This document shows, piece after piece, positions 37,385 through 50,500 of a DNA stretch of 64,000 bases. Under the pieces are notes generated by a model. The model saw only the letters and a program-made list of their open reading frames with translations, did no database searches and had not been told where the DNA came from. The stretch is taken from NCBI RefSeq assembly GCF_964199755.1, contig NC_133907.1, positions 5,771,001 to 5,835,000 on the forward strand, read 5' to 3'. Position 1 is the first letter of the stretch. Every line of letters starts with the position of its first letter. The position numbers were made by a program, and so were the translations under genes. Source of the DNA: Larus michahellis (lineage: Eukaryota > Chordata > Aves > Charadriiformes > Laridae).

Positions 37385-38113
37385 AGCTTGGATCCGCTGG
37401 GCTTGTGGCCACAACAAGCCCTTTCCTGGGTGAGCAGCCAGCAAGGACTGGGTATATCCCAGCTGTCCCCAGGACAGCCTTTGGCAGACGCCGGGCAGCG
37501 CGGCAGGCGTTATTGATCCTTGGGCTGGGAGCAAGGACATCCGGACATGTTTGCCTTCTGCAAGAAAATCCGGCCACATCGGTTTGCCACAGTGCCACAA
37601 CCGTCCCGGGAATTCCCCAGGGCCCAGGCAGCACATGCTGGTGCCAGAGGCATCGCTGCTGCCGCTCGTTTGGCTTCCAGCCACATTGAGCTCCTTCCCA
37701 GGCAAGGACCCGACAGGGGCCGGATTCACCCCAGCCTTTGGCAGATGTAGGGCAGCGCAGCAGGCGTTATTGATCCTTGTGCTGCGAGCCGGACGTGCTT
37801 GCCTTCTGCAAGGAAATACAGCCACATCTGTTTGGATCCACTGGGCTTGTTGCCACAACGAGCCCCTTTCTGGGTGAGCAGCCAGCAAGGACAGGGTGCA
37901 TCCCAGCTGTCCCCAGGACAGCCTTTGGCAGGCGCAGGGCAGCGCGGCGGGCGCGATTGATCCTTGGGCTGCAAGCAAAGGACGCTTGGACACGTTTGCC
38001 TTCTGCAAGGAAATCCGGCCACATCTGTTTCCCCGCGGTGCCACAACCACCCCGGGGATTCCCCAGGGTCTGGGCAGCGTGCGCGCTGGTGCCAGAGGCA
38101 TCACTGCTGCTGC
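37385..38113. repeat. Local tandem repeat, three units
   Basis: Unit 1 (37385-37678) and unit 3 (37833-38113) are full copies of about 280-295 bases, starting 'ggatccgctgggcttg' and 'ggatccactgggcttg'. Unit 2 (37679-37832) is a shortened copy of about 155 bases. All three share the core 'cagcctttggcag', 'gttattgatcctt' (degenerate in unit 3) and 'tgccttctgcaag'. Not recognised as a known transposon family. Confidence 0.8.
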
Positions 38114-40739
38114 TGGTTTGGCTCCCGCTTGCAGCTGCGGGGCAGAGCTGTGACCGGCAAACACCCTGCTGGGGAAATGCAGGGGAAAACCCAGGTACTT
38201 GACAAGAAAAGTGAGAACAACCCAGCTGGTCTGGTGGAGGGGGGGGGGCAGGGCGGAAATTGGAAAACAGAAGTCCGCAGCCAAAACCAGAACCTCTTTC
38301 TCTCCACTTCCAGCCAGGTCAAGTTCGCTGCCACCAACAGGACAGTGCTCTGAGCAGGCACAGCCACCATGGTTGTCCCCAGACCCGCAGGGACTTCACC
38401 CAGATGTCGGTGAAATACTGCCAGCACCCAGGTGCAGGGGAGCTGTGGCTCGTGCCCGCTCCCACGTGTGCAGGACCACTGCCAGCCTGACACTGCCCAC
38501 TGTCACCTGCAAGTCCCTGACAACCTTTGATCCTCCAGCATCTAAAAATACAGCTGGGGGACGCGCAGGGGCTCCTCTGCTGTTGTTTTCCCAGCTGCAG
38601 GATCAGTGTGACCCAGCCCCAGCTGTTCCTGGAGCCGAGAGGACTCTCCGCCAGCACGGGGTCGCTGCTGACGCCAGCCCTGACCGCTGCATCAAAAACA
38701 GGCGACTGGGAACACCCGGGGACCCGAGAGCTAAAAAAGCAGGAGCCCTGTGGGACACGGTGAGCAGCTGCACCCGGCAGACAAGGACCCTGGATGCAGG
38801 GACACAGCCACAAGCAACGAGGCTCCCAGCAGAAGCTGGTGTCATGTGTCCTGGTGACATCCTGGGGGTCCCCCAGGGACCAGCGCTGCAGCCAGGGCGT
38901 CTTCTCCACCCGCTGAGGGCTGCCATCGCCCCCAGACAGGCAGGCTCCTCTCGCAGCACGCCAGCTTGTGACATGAGGTCTGTGAGCCTCATGGGAGACA
39001 AAAGGGGACGCAGAGAGCCGAGGGGGATGATTTTGCAGAAAAGTAAAAATAAAAATGCAGGAATGGTGACCTCAGGCAGAGCCCGGGGGGGATCTGAATG
39101 GTGGCTCTGTGCCGGCCGAGGGGCAGGGCAGGAGGCCACATGCAGCCTGTCCCAGCAGCTGCTCGGGACAAACAGGACATGGAGAAAGAGAGCAAAAGAG
39201 AGGAGGGTGAGCTCATGGGGTCAGGGGCCCTGGGGTGGCAGGGGCACCCAGGAGGCTCCCAGGAGCTCTGCCTTTTGCTGGGCAGGCTTGGTCCCCAGCA
39301 CCTCCACTCCCACTCCACTCCAAGCCTTGCCAGGGGGCGGTAGGAGGGCGCGGGGAGGTGCTTTGGGGTGCTACAGGGTTGTAGGGCTGGATGCCACCAC
39401 GCTGGGTGCATTCGCAGGGTGGGCTAGTTTAGCACAGCTGATAAGAGCACCCCAGGACCCAGGCTGGGAGCTGCTGCCCTCAGGCACTCCACAGTGCCAG
39501 GGTGGTGGGGGGCCACTGGGCTTGGCTTCATGTCCTTCCCCTCCTGCTCACCAGTGCCACAGAGGGATCCTACCTGCTGGTGTGGGACCTGGTCAGCCAT
39601 GCTGCCTCCCTCCTCTCCCGGCCCCGGTGCCTTTCAGAAGGCGTATGAGCCAAAGTAAGTTCTTGGGCTCATTTCCAAGGTAACCAGGCAATTAAAGAAG
39701 GTCAGAGCATGAGCTCATGGTCTCCTTGCACTCAGTGAAACTATAAAAAGGCTGAAGCAGAGTATGTGAACTAGTGCAATTAAAGGAGCAATTGGCCACT
39801 GGTGGGGAAGGGAGGAGCTGGCCCAGCGGGCCCCAATTTGCATGAGGGCTCCTGGGCAGATGGCTTGGGCTGGGTTTGAGCTGAGGGACAGCCCTGCACG
39901 GAGCTGTGGTGGTTCCAGTGGGTCTGAAGTCGTGCGATGGGCTGCAGCCGAGCACTCCAGCCCCGCTCCCCACAGCCCAACCTCTGCCCACCCTGCACAA
40001 CCACCGGTGCCTGAGCCCTTGCAGCACTCGTGATCTGTACTGGCGACGAAAGGGCTCTTGCTAGCTCCCAAGGAAATGGGAAGCGAACGCAAAGCCCTCC
40101 CTGGCGCCGTCCTCCCTCCAAACAAGCCAGCAGCCCAGCTGTACCTCCTCCCGTCTCGGCTTGTTTTCACAGCGTGTCCTTTGGCCGCTCGCTAACCCCT
40201 GGCCGAATGTTCGTTATCCAGACTGCCCCGGCGGCTTGCAGCCCACGCTGTGGCCATCCCACCCGTCCCTGGTCCTGTCCCATGTCCCAGCCCTAGTCCC
40301 ATCCTTGAGCCCGTGCCCATGAACATGACGGTGAACATGATTTCAGCCTGAGCAGGGAGCAGAGGGTCCGGGAGCGCTGGACACCGTGCCCAGAGATTGA
40401 AGAGCCGTGCTGAGCAGCAGCAGTTTGCGTTAGGATAGACCAAATCTGTGGCTTTGGCTCTCACGCTGATTGTTTTTGTATGACTTTTGGTTGTTAACTC
40501 ACACAGTTCAGCCTTCAAGGAGGTACTTTCCATCGCTGAAACATCCCAAGAGCCATAAGAGACACTTTTCTTTTAGGCCAATTCAGAAACGAGAACTCGG
40601 AGCCGCGCTCAGTGCTCTGTTCCGAATACAAACCAGCCCTGACAGGGCCTGTGTTTGTTTAAAAACAGGGAAGCCACCACCGATGCTGCGTGCCTGCATG
40701 TGTGCACACACGCAGCTTTGCCTTTTCCCGCTGCCGTGA
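38114..40739. other. Intergenic, no gene recognised
   Basis: GC-rich sequence between the tandem repeat and the KIAA1755 island. A 494-codon plus-strand open frame (38199-39683) is rich in Gly, Pro and Arg, with no domain and no homologue I know; I take it as a product of base composition. No clear transposon. Confidence 0.5.
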
Positions 40740-41520
40740 AGGATCCCCCGAGCCGGGAGCGGGGGCTGCTCCGGGGGCCGGGGGGCGGCGGAGCGACCCT
40801 GCCCGGCACCGTGCCGGGGAGGGGTGGGGGGAGTCCGGGCAGGACCCACCGGGTTTTTTTTAATCCGGAGGTTTTGAACGCACCCACCGCCATACACACA
40901 CTCTCCCGCCCCCCCCCTCCCGGCCCCCAACTCCAGGGGACGGAGCCGGCGCCGCGACTCCCCCCCGCCTCCCCGCCGCTTCGGGGCACCGGGCGGGGAG
41001 CACGGGGGGAGCTCCCCGGGAGGAGCCGCCGCCGCGGGAACACACGGCGGCTGCTCGCCCCGACCCCCCCGTTCCGTTCCGTCCCGTCCCGTCCCGACCC
41101 CCCCGTTCCGTCCCGGCGGCTCTCGCAGCCACGGGAGCGGAGCCGGGCGCTGCCCGAGCCGCCCCCCGCCAGCCCCCTCCCCCGGCCCGCCCCGCCGCGC
41201 CGCGCCGCGCTCGCTCTTTCTTCGCCTTTTCTTTCTTTTTCCTTTTTTTTTCCTTTCCTTTTTTTTTTTTCTCCCCAGAAGAGGCGCGGCGGGCGGAGGG
41301 AGCCGGGCCGGGGCTGATGGGGCCGGGGCTGCCCGCCCCCGCTCGCCGCTCGGGGAGGCGCCGGCGGCCGGGGAAGAGTCGCCCGTGGACCGGCGAGCGG
41401 CACCGGGCGGGAGAACCGGGGCGGTAGGGAAGCGCTCGGCCCCCCAGGAAGGAAGAGGGAAGGGACAGTTGGGTGCCGCGGGGCCCCCCCGGGACCCTCT
41501 GCCACTTCCCAGTAAACATG
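40740..41520 (+). promoter_or_regulatory. CpG-island promoter and exon 1 of KIAA1755
   Basis: Dense CpG with several GC boxes and no TATA box. It holds a short array of GTTCC/GTCCC pentamers near 41066-41117 and a pyrimidine tract at about 41213-41276 (runs of T broken by C). The island ends at the putative start codon ATG at 41518-41520, immediately followed by a gtaatt donor. Confidence 0.7.
41062..41118. repeat. Pentanucleotide microsatellite in the KIAA1755 island
   Basis: Imperfect array of cgttc/cgtcc units flanked by runs of C, for example 'ccgttccgttccgtcccgtc'. The opposite strand is G-rich and could fold as a quadruplex; that is inference. Confidence 0.7.
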
Positions 41521-44500
41521 GTAATTCCTTCTGCTTTCCTATCCTTTCCGCTGACCTTCCCTGCTCGCTGCCGGCCCCCGCGACCACCTGTGGCCCCCAG
41601 CCCTCCCGAGCATGGGGTGGGCGTCGGGAGCGATGGCGGAGGTCGGGTGCGAAGGCGGAGGTGGCCGTCGGCCGCTCGGGCAGACGCGTGTGGGGCTGCA
41701 GCCCGCGATGCTTAAAACTTCCCTGCCAAGTTTGGCAGGGAGCTGGGGTGCAGCAAGTGGGTGCTGCTGCGTGAACCGTGCCTGGCATGCGGGTACGGGA
41801 TGCTCGGCGCATCGTCCCTGGGCTGGCCATCTCGGTTGTCACCGCAGCCGTCATGCGCCGTTGCCCCGGGTTCCTGGGCGATGCTGCGCTGAGCGCTGGC
41901 CTCCCACCCCGCCGGGCTGGGGCTCTTCGTTAGCGTTTGCATCGTGCCCTGCCAAAGTTGCTGACAGCGAGACAGGGAGAGGAATTGTTATTCAGGGCTG
42001 GTCCTGGCGCTCAAAACTCGCTCCTTCCTGAGCAGCAGGGAGAAAGGAGATGGAGCTGAGTCACCCTGTGGCTTTGGGTACGAGTTAAACAACTTTACAG
42101 CACCAAAACACCAAAGCCCAGCTCGTCTTGTTGGTGTAAACCACTTTAAAAAATATGGGTATTTGGGGAGAAATATCAATCTCTATTTAACAGCACTTTG
42201 CCTTATTAAAATGGAAATAGCTTTGCAAATGTAAATCTCCTTATGCTCTCTAATGCCTTTTGTTTCGGTTCTGCGCTCCCTCGCAGCTGGCGGAGGGACG
42301 GGGGCTAATTGGTTGCTTTTGGATTTCTAATGGCTCCCCGGCCGGCCTGGCCTCAGCTTCTCCCACTAACGCAGCACCGCTGCCCCGTGGTTACCCCAAA
42401 ACCTCCCCTGGTGATGAAGTGCTTTGTGACACTCAATGAAAACATGTTTAGTCATTCCAGGCCAAAATACTCCCTAGCACAACCCAGGCTGTGTCTGGTG
42501 CCTCCATCAGTCAGTTCTCTCCCGACGCTGGCTCACGCTGTCCCCGCTGCTGGATAAAGTCCTGGCGTTTTTATTCCTTTGACAGGGGAGCGGCTTTGTT
42601 TATTCAGTCCATTCATCCTCTGGGGCGTCCCTTTGCTGTCGGGTTTTGATGGTGGTTTGGAAGACATTTCTTTTTTCCCCCCCTGCAACAGGGCTGTCCC
42701 CTCCCCCAGACACCCCAAGTTTGTCCCAGACGGTTTACCCAAATTCCAGGCATTTCTCCCCAGCCGCCAGGGTGTGGGACTGGGCGATGCCTGGCTGCGT
42801 GTGCCAGGGGCGGCCGCTCCGGGGTCTGGGGGGATGGTGTTGCGAGAGATGGTGCGTGTGGGATGGGGCTTCTGGAAGCGTGCGCCTTGGCCTCGTCGGA
42901 CCGTGGTCTGCACCTCTCTGCCCCGGTGGCACGGCCAAGCTGGAGGATGACCGGATTTGGGGCTGCCCATCACCCCGTGGCCACAGCCTGCCCGGAGCTG
43001 ACCCCCAGCGGCCCCAGTCTCGGGGGACCTGGCTTCTCTTTCTGTTTTCATTTGCTTTTTTATCGATGCGCCATGAGCTCAGCTGGGAAGAGTTCCGTTC
43101 GGTTTCAAGGGAGCTGGTTGCACGTGCCAGGGCTGTGCAGGGGTGACTCTGGGCAGCTGGCTCTGGCAGAGGCAGGACAGGCAGGGCTGGTCCATCTCTC
43201 CTGGCAGCACCGGGAGCTGCACAGATCCCCCTTTGCTGTTGCAGGCAGCGGCTCCTCGCCTCTGTGTGGAGACAGGGAAGGAGCCGAGTTCGGTGGTGCC
43301 CAGCGTGAAGGTGGCGGACACCCGGCCGGACTCGGTGCCTGGGAGCTGGGCTTTACCCTGCAGCAGGGCTTTTCCAGAACAAGGTCTCCCGTCCCTCCTA
43401 GGGAGAGCCGATGCCCTGGTGTGCAAAGCAGGACCAAGTGTGAGAAGACAGGTGTCCAACAGCAGAAAGGCTGGCAGCGGAATCAGGTCCCTGAGAATGG
43501 CCTTGCTGTCCTCCTGCTCTGCCCAGGCCCCGTGGCTTCTCCTGCCAGGGCAGGAGATCTCTGTGTGGAGACAATGGAGAAAAAGCCAAGAAGAATTAAC
43601 CAAAGCGTGACTGCAAAGTGCTTTAGCTAAAGAGCATTAAAAGTAATTAAGCTGAATTAACTGAGTCCACTTTGTCTCTCTATGGGCTTCCAGGCCAGGG
43701 ATTAGCTGAAGGTGGGAATTAGTTTCAGGCAGCTAACCCCACCTTCAGATAATCCCACCTCATTTCTGGGTGCCCGTGCAGGAGCACGAGGACAACAGCA
43801 AGCCATGGCTGCCCCAGGCACAGGACCTGGCTGCTGCCCCGGCTGCTGGGACGATGCTCATCCCTGCGTCCGCTCCCCAGCGGCTGCCTGCGGCGCTGGG
43901 GTCCCTCTGCCGTGACATCTGGAGCCCAGCCCCAGGTGATGACCTTGGCTTTGGCGTGGGCTGCGGCTGGTGGCAGATATAGGGGCTCCTCTGTACCTGG
44001 CGGCTGACAGAGGTAACCCACCACACTCTGCAGGAGGAGGAGGAGGAGGAGGATGAGAGAGGTCCCGCTGCAGAGCAGCAGATCCCCGGCCAGCCAGGCT
44101 GGGCCTGACCCTGCACAAACCTGCATATGTCCCACAGCAGCACCAATTCCAACAGAAAAGGTGCCATTTGCGCCCCCCCCGCCGCCATCCCCAGCGTGAT
44201 TTGTTGTTTATCTGAGTTTCTCCTGCAGAAATACCTGCCAAGGAGTTGGAGAAGTCTCTGTCTTTCCCGCTCGCCAATGGGCTCCTTTTGGCAGCCATGT
44301 CTGTAGTCACCTCCGCACTGCCTGTAACGCAGCTGGGATTTAATGGGAGCCGTCTGATGGCTTCCCTCCATGTACCCACTGCACCAGCCGGGTCTGCACA
44401 GCTGACACCTCCTGCAAAGCTGGGAGAGCAAACTCAGAACCGCCAGTTTACGTGTGGCATGAAACCAGCATCCTCACCGCAGTCGGGAAGCGGCGCAGGA

Positions 44501-47500
44501 GAGGGGGCTGTAGCCCGGCAGAGCGCTTCGCAGAAAACGCTCGGAGGACTAATTTTGAGTTCGGCGAATTCAGCGATGAGTCTGAACCAAAACACCCTAT
44601 CCATCTTCCGATGTTTGTCCTTCCTCCCATCCGCTGCATTCCTACAGCGAGCTGCTGCTGAGCCCGGCACATCCCCACGCTCCATGTCTGGCTCGCCTTA
44701 ACCCCTTGGCTGCTGCGGCTTCTCCACCTCCGCATGGACGGCATTTCCGAGTGGGGCAGCAGGATGTGCTCGGGGCTCATCTCAGGCTCCTTAACCCACA
44801 GCCCAATGCTGGGAACCGGACCCGGCCGTGCTCACGTCCCCTGTCTGTGCGGTGCTTGGTGTGCTCTACACCCAGTGGCTCCCCGCACTTTCCAGCCCAG
44901 GAAGGTTTGGAGCCCCTCAAGGCTCCGCGACGTTGCCAGCATGGGTGTATCAGGGACCCGGCAGCGTGGGATGGTGGGCACATGCTCCGCAGGGGGTGAT
45001 GGTGTCCCGTTGCCGGGCCACTCTCCCCACTAACAATGCTTTCCTCCCGCAGGATGCCGGGTCACTGGACGCGGCGGTGCAGAGTGCCCTCCAGGCCCTC
45101 TACCCGCCTTTCGAAGCCACGGCCCCCACAGTCCTGGGCCAGGTGTTCCGGCTGCTCGAGACCAGCTACCGGGGAGATGGGCTCTGCTGCCTGCTCCAGT
45201 TCCTCATCCCGGCCAAGCGCCTCTTCGAGCACGTGCGGCAGGCAGCCTGTGTAAGTCCGCACACCCCCCGTGCCATGGTGCCCTGCGTCCTGCTCCTGGC
45301 CATGGGGACTTTGCCCTGACGCCTGACACCCTGCACAGCCATGCCCTGCGCCAGGCTATCCCTCTGCTTGTCCCCCTCCCTGTCCCCGTCCCCTCCCCAC
45401 AGATGGGACCTTGATGTGCTCCTTGGGTAGCTGCAGCACAGAGCGTGGCACATGCAGTCCCCAGGATAAGAGCAGGAGGATTCCCAGGTCACCTTGCCTC
45501 ACCCCTGGAGAGGCTCCAGTGGGGTTTTCCCCTCTGTTAGCATGTGGGGAGCACTCAGCACCCCGGGAACGGCCGCGGGCTTGGGGTGGGCTTGCAGGAT
45601 CCTGCTGTGGCTCAGCTCAGGGACAATCCAGTCACCAGGCTCTAAAGTGCCTATTGTAGGAAGTACAGAGCCAGGCAGCGAGAGCATATGGGGCCAGCTG
45701 GGAGGGTACGGAGCCGGTGGGAGCTCTTGTTCACGCGCTGTGTTCTTCCTCCCTGCCAGGCTCCCTACTTTAACTGCATCTTTCTTCATGAAGGCTGGCC
45801 TTTGTGTCTTCACGAAAAAGTGGTCGTCCACCTTGCGCCGCTCAACCCCCTCCTACTGCGCCCCGGGGATTTCTACCTGCAAGCGGAGCCCTGCGAGGAG
45901 CACTCGGCGCGTATCACCGTCAAGCACCTCTCCCACGACCTGCGCACGGTGGAGGAGACGCCCGTCCCTGAGGCCGCCTACGCGCTGCTCTTCACCAACG
46001 AGTGGCTGGAGGAGATCAATGGCAACCGGGACAGAACCCCCCTGCACACCTGCCTGGTGGCCACCGAGAACGGCATCACCCCGCTGCCATGGAGCAAGAT
46101 TGCCACGCCGGAGTTCATCGACAAACCCAAGGCCGGTGCGGACCACACACCTGCAGGCACCTGGCACGGTCCCGCTCCTGAAACTGCGGCCGAGCCAGCA
46201 GCACCCAGCACGCCCATGCCCCACAGCACAGCAGACATCCCGGCATCCTATGGCAACGTTGCGGGCACCATCCCAGGCTGCAAGGTCACCTCTCGAAAGT
46301 CAAGCCAGGGAAGATACCCAGGACTGATCAAAGTGGACCAGGCTGGGCTGCGGAAGAAGCCAGCCATGCTGGCCATGCCCAGCCTCTACGAGATCATCAG
46401 CCAGAACCTGGAGGGGGAGTACGTGGACCTGCTGGAGCTCTCCCAGGAGCAGCTGGACCTCCTGGCCAGGTCCCTGCCACCTGCCTGCCCAGCGGGGCCG
46501 ATGGGGTCTGGGGCCGAGGCGACGCTCCCCTGGGTGAATGGGGGGACAAGGGCAGATGCCTGGCCCTGCCGGGGGACACCGAGCTCCGAGGAGGGTCCCT
46601 GCACCCCGTGCCTGGGGAGGAAGCTGAGCCAGGAGCCAGGGCCACACAGCCCACGGTGCCGCCACCGCGACTCCTACCTGGCTGCGCTGCAGAACCCGGT
46701 GAGCTTCGGACTGATGGCAGCCATCCTGGAGGAGCCAGATGGCCCCAGCCCTGGCCCCAAACCGCCCCCTGCCACCCCTCATGAGACCCCTGCGCAGCTC
46801 GGGAGGGGGGCTAGCAGCCCCACAGTCCTTGCCCGCCATCCCCGCCGAGCGAGTCCCGGGGTGCAGGTGGAGGCATTGGCGTGGCAGGGCAGCCCCCGGC
46901 TCCCTCCGGGCTCCAGCCACAAGTTCTCCTTCCTGAAGGGCCCACGGCTCGGGGTGGCCCCCGGGGACGAAAGAGCCACCAGCCAGCACGAAGGAGCCTG
47001 GAAGAAGATGTCTGCCATCTACTCGCCCAGGATGGGCAGAGCCAAGCCAGCCGGGAAAGGTACGGTCCGAGCAGGGCTGTGGCACCTGCCCGGACTCTGC
47101 GGGGGCTTTTGCATTTCTCTGCCTCGTTCGGTGTCACTAGCTCCTCTCTCCTCTGTCCCCACGGGCAGGTACGGATGCGGCAGCCACTGCCACCATGGAG
47201 GAGCGGTCCCTGGAAAGCACGGGCTGTAAGAACGGTCCCTCTGTGCCCAACAAGGGCACCTCTGGCCGGGAGCCACCGGCCTGGCAGGACCTGCATGCTG
47301 GGCTGCTGCGCTCAGGCATCGTGTGCCTGCCAGGTACCGCGGGACCCTCGGGGGGGTGTCGGGAAAGTCCTCCAGAGGGAAAACGTGCTGCTGGAGAGGG
47401 TTTTCCGGAGGAAGGTTTCAGGGCTTTGCTGGAGGCCAGAAAGCCCCCAGGCGGAAAATATCCTTTCAGCTGGGCAAAAAAACAATTAAAAACATAAAAC

Positions 47501-50500
47501 CAAGCAGTCTGCTCTGAGCAGCTGCCCCGGTTCCCAGCTGCACTGAGCCCTCCCACACCATTCCTCATCAATGAAGCCGTTCAGCTTTTAGCTGCCAAAC
47601 ACTAAATATTTGGCTTCTTCCTTTTCCCAAACGCTGAAAAACAGTGACAAAACCCATCTCTTTTTTGGGAAAAACGTCGCCAGCAGCTCTGCCCTGGCAT
47701 TTCCAGGGCCGGCGTTCTGCCGAGAGCCCTCGCGGGCTGTTGCTGCCCCTCTGGAGGGGCCGGGAGAGGCTGCACCATGGTGGCAGGAGGGTGGCACCGA
47801 GGTGGCCACTGTGCTGCCATAGCTGCACAGTATTAACCAGGGCTGAGCCCGCCGAGCCACGACGGGGCAGAGCCCGCTCCCGCACCCCTTGGCAGCCATC
47901 CCCGCTTGGCAAGCGGCAGCAAGGCCAATGGAAGCCCCGGCCCCTCTGGGAGGTTGCTCAGCACTGGGGCTTGCAGCTGGTGGGTGGCTGCTGGAGGGGT
48001 CACTTGTCCCTTTCCCCACAGGGAGCTCGGACAGGATGGGCAGGGCCCTTCTGCAGGTGACCACCAGCGGCAGTGCCTGGGGGGCTGTGTGGTGCTCGGC
48101 TGCCGAGCTGGCGAGGCTCGTCCTCTACCTCTGCTCCCTCCCCAGGTAAGGGCCAGGAGGACCTGCCAGGTCCCCCGGCTGCTTCCCAGCTTAGTGGTCC
48201 CTTAGGCAGCCCCCGGGCCAAGCCAGGATGGATGCCCAGCATCCCACACATGCTGGTTTGGGCACAGCCTGCACTGTCCCCACGAGTCCACTGTCCCCGC
48301 TGAAGACACTGTGCGGTGCCTCTGCTGAAGGCATGTGTTAGTGAAGGGCTGGGGCATCTCATGGGGATGAGGCCATTGCCTGCAGCTGCCAGTTCCTGCC
48401 TGCGCTTACCCTACTGCCCGGGGTTGCGGAGCCATGGGAGAGGCCTTTGGGAGAGGGCTTCGGGAGAGGGTTTCAAGCGGGTCCTGCCCGAAGGGAGGGA
48501 CCCCCACTTCACATGCCGCTTCTAACCAGTGCGATCTGCCTCCTGCTTTATTTCCCCTTGCTAGGCGAGAAGCGAAGGACGGCGGGCTCACCGTCGTGGT
48601 GGATGCTAGGAAGCAGCCGCCCACTCCTGTCCTGTTCGCGGCCCTCCGCTCTGTCCAGGTACACCAGGCTCCACGTTCCTCTGCCATGGACTTGCTGGGA
48701 GGGGGGTCCCTGCCTGGGAGTGAGTACTGTCACCCTTTGGGGGCCCTTCAGAGCCTCCCCTGCGCCTGCCGCCCAGTACGATCCCCTGACTCGCAGCAGC
48801 TTCTCCAGCAGCCCCCAGCGCTGCCATGCCTGGGGCCATGGTTTTTATCTTGCTCACAGATTTTACCGATAAACATCGTGGTGCAGATTTACCGAGGCAG
48901 CTCTCGGCTGCCTGCGGCTGGACCGCAATGCACTGATCTAGAACACCCATGTCCCTCTTGCTGCTTCCTCCCCAGAGGCCAGTCCTGGCTCCCTGTACGT
49001 CTGGCAGTGCTTAAACTGCCACTTTGTTCACAAAGTTGCTGATAATTCTCTAACTTCTGAGCACATCTGCAGCAGCACAGACTTGTCCCCCAACAGAGCA
49101 CAAAGACCCCATTTCCCCCAGCCCCCAAACCAAGCTCACACACGGCGCTTGCATCTCTCCAGCTCCTCAAACATCAGCCGTCAGGCACCCGCAGTTTGGG
49201 ACCAAAGGTCCCTTTCCAGCCCCACGGGATCTCTCCTTGGCTCCTTTATCACCCAGCACCATGGTGTGCCCCCAACCCCTTCAGCATCCCGCTAGCTGAG
49301 CTCACCTGGAAGTTGGCTCCACAGCAATGGTCGATTCATCCTGGCAGGGTTTCCATGCTTGTGCCAAGGCAATGCTGCAGGTGTGCCCCGCGCTGTCCCG
49401 GGGGCCGTGAGGTTCTCCCTGCCTCAGTGCCCTGTACCTCTGCCTGCTCAGGGCTTGGCTGCAGCCTGTCCCATAAACCCTGTGCCAATCCCAGTGCTTC
49501 CTGTGTGGAGAAGCATGGCTGGTGCGAGCGGAGGGTTTGCTCACGAGGCTTTGTCCTTGGGTCCATTCTGCCGGAATGCTGGTGGATGGGGACGGGGTTA
49601 TGGCTTGAGCGACCCATTTCTATTTCCCATATCCGGGAGCTCAGGAGCCTCTTCCTTTGTAATGAGCTCACTGGCTTCGGCTGACTCAGGCAACTGGGCC
49701 CCGGCATGACTGTGGGAAACCGGGGGGGCTGCGCCGTGGGGTTTGCTGGGGTGACTCTTCCCTGCCTCCCGCAGAGTGTCTCGCCGGGCTGCATCCACAC
49801 CGTGCTGCTGCTGGCCGAGAAGGAGCTGGCTGCCCACCGCGAGAAGCTGCCTGGGGTGCAGGTGAGCCTGTCTCTGTCCCCTCCTCGTGTCCCTGCATTG
49901 TCTCCTGTGGGAACAGAGCCAGGGTGAAAGGAGCCTCCCACCTTGGGGGACCCTCTGTCCCCTCACCTGGAGACCCCAGGTCCCCTGCTCGGGGACCCCG
50001 GGCAGAGCAGGACCTTGCTGGGGCAGATCCCCATCACACTGGGTGCGGGGTGAAGCCCTTGGGTTCGCTGGACTGTGGAGGCAAGTAAAAGCTGCCCCAG
50101 GGCAACCAAATGCTTCCCCAGTTACCTCCAGTGGCTGGGCACAGGCACTGGGATAATAAATCTAAACTCAAAAGGGTTTATTGTTCTTTTAGTGCTGCTG
50201 GGTTTAATTAATATAATGTGACATATTAATGAGCTTCATCACCTAGCTTGGCTGTCGTGGCAGATTATTGCAGTGCCGGCGATCTCCCGTGCATTCAAAC
50301 ACCACGGAGCCGCCAGGAGATGCTCTGAGCGGAGCTGCCACACAGCGTGCTCAGCCCCGCCAGCACGCAGCATTCCCAGGGCCACCACACCACACAGCTT
50401 AACGGGGCAGGGTGGCTTTGGGACAGGAGGGGGTTATGCCCCCTGCTCCAGGCTGTCCCTGGGGATGTTTCTGGGGAGGGACCTGGCACGGTCTTGCGGC

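Noticed and set aside
37385-38113. CRISPR-like array
   Set aside because: Units are 155-295 bases with no short repeat-spacer pattern, and the genome is a bird.
38199-39683. 494-codon plus-strand open frame
   Set aside because: Gly/Pro/Arg-rich composition, no domain, no splice partners; expected by chance in GC-rich DNA.
40583-41854. 423-codon minus-strand frame and its overlapping partners
   Set aside because: They cover the KIAA1755 CpG island; sequence is low-complexity Arg/Pro/Gly and explained by base composition.
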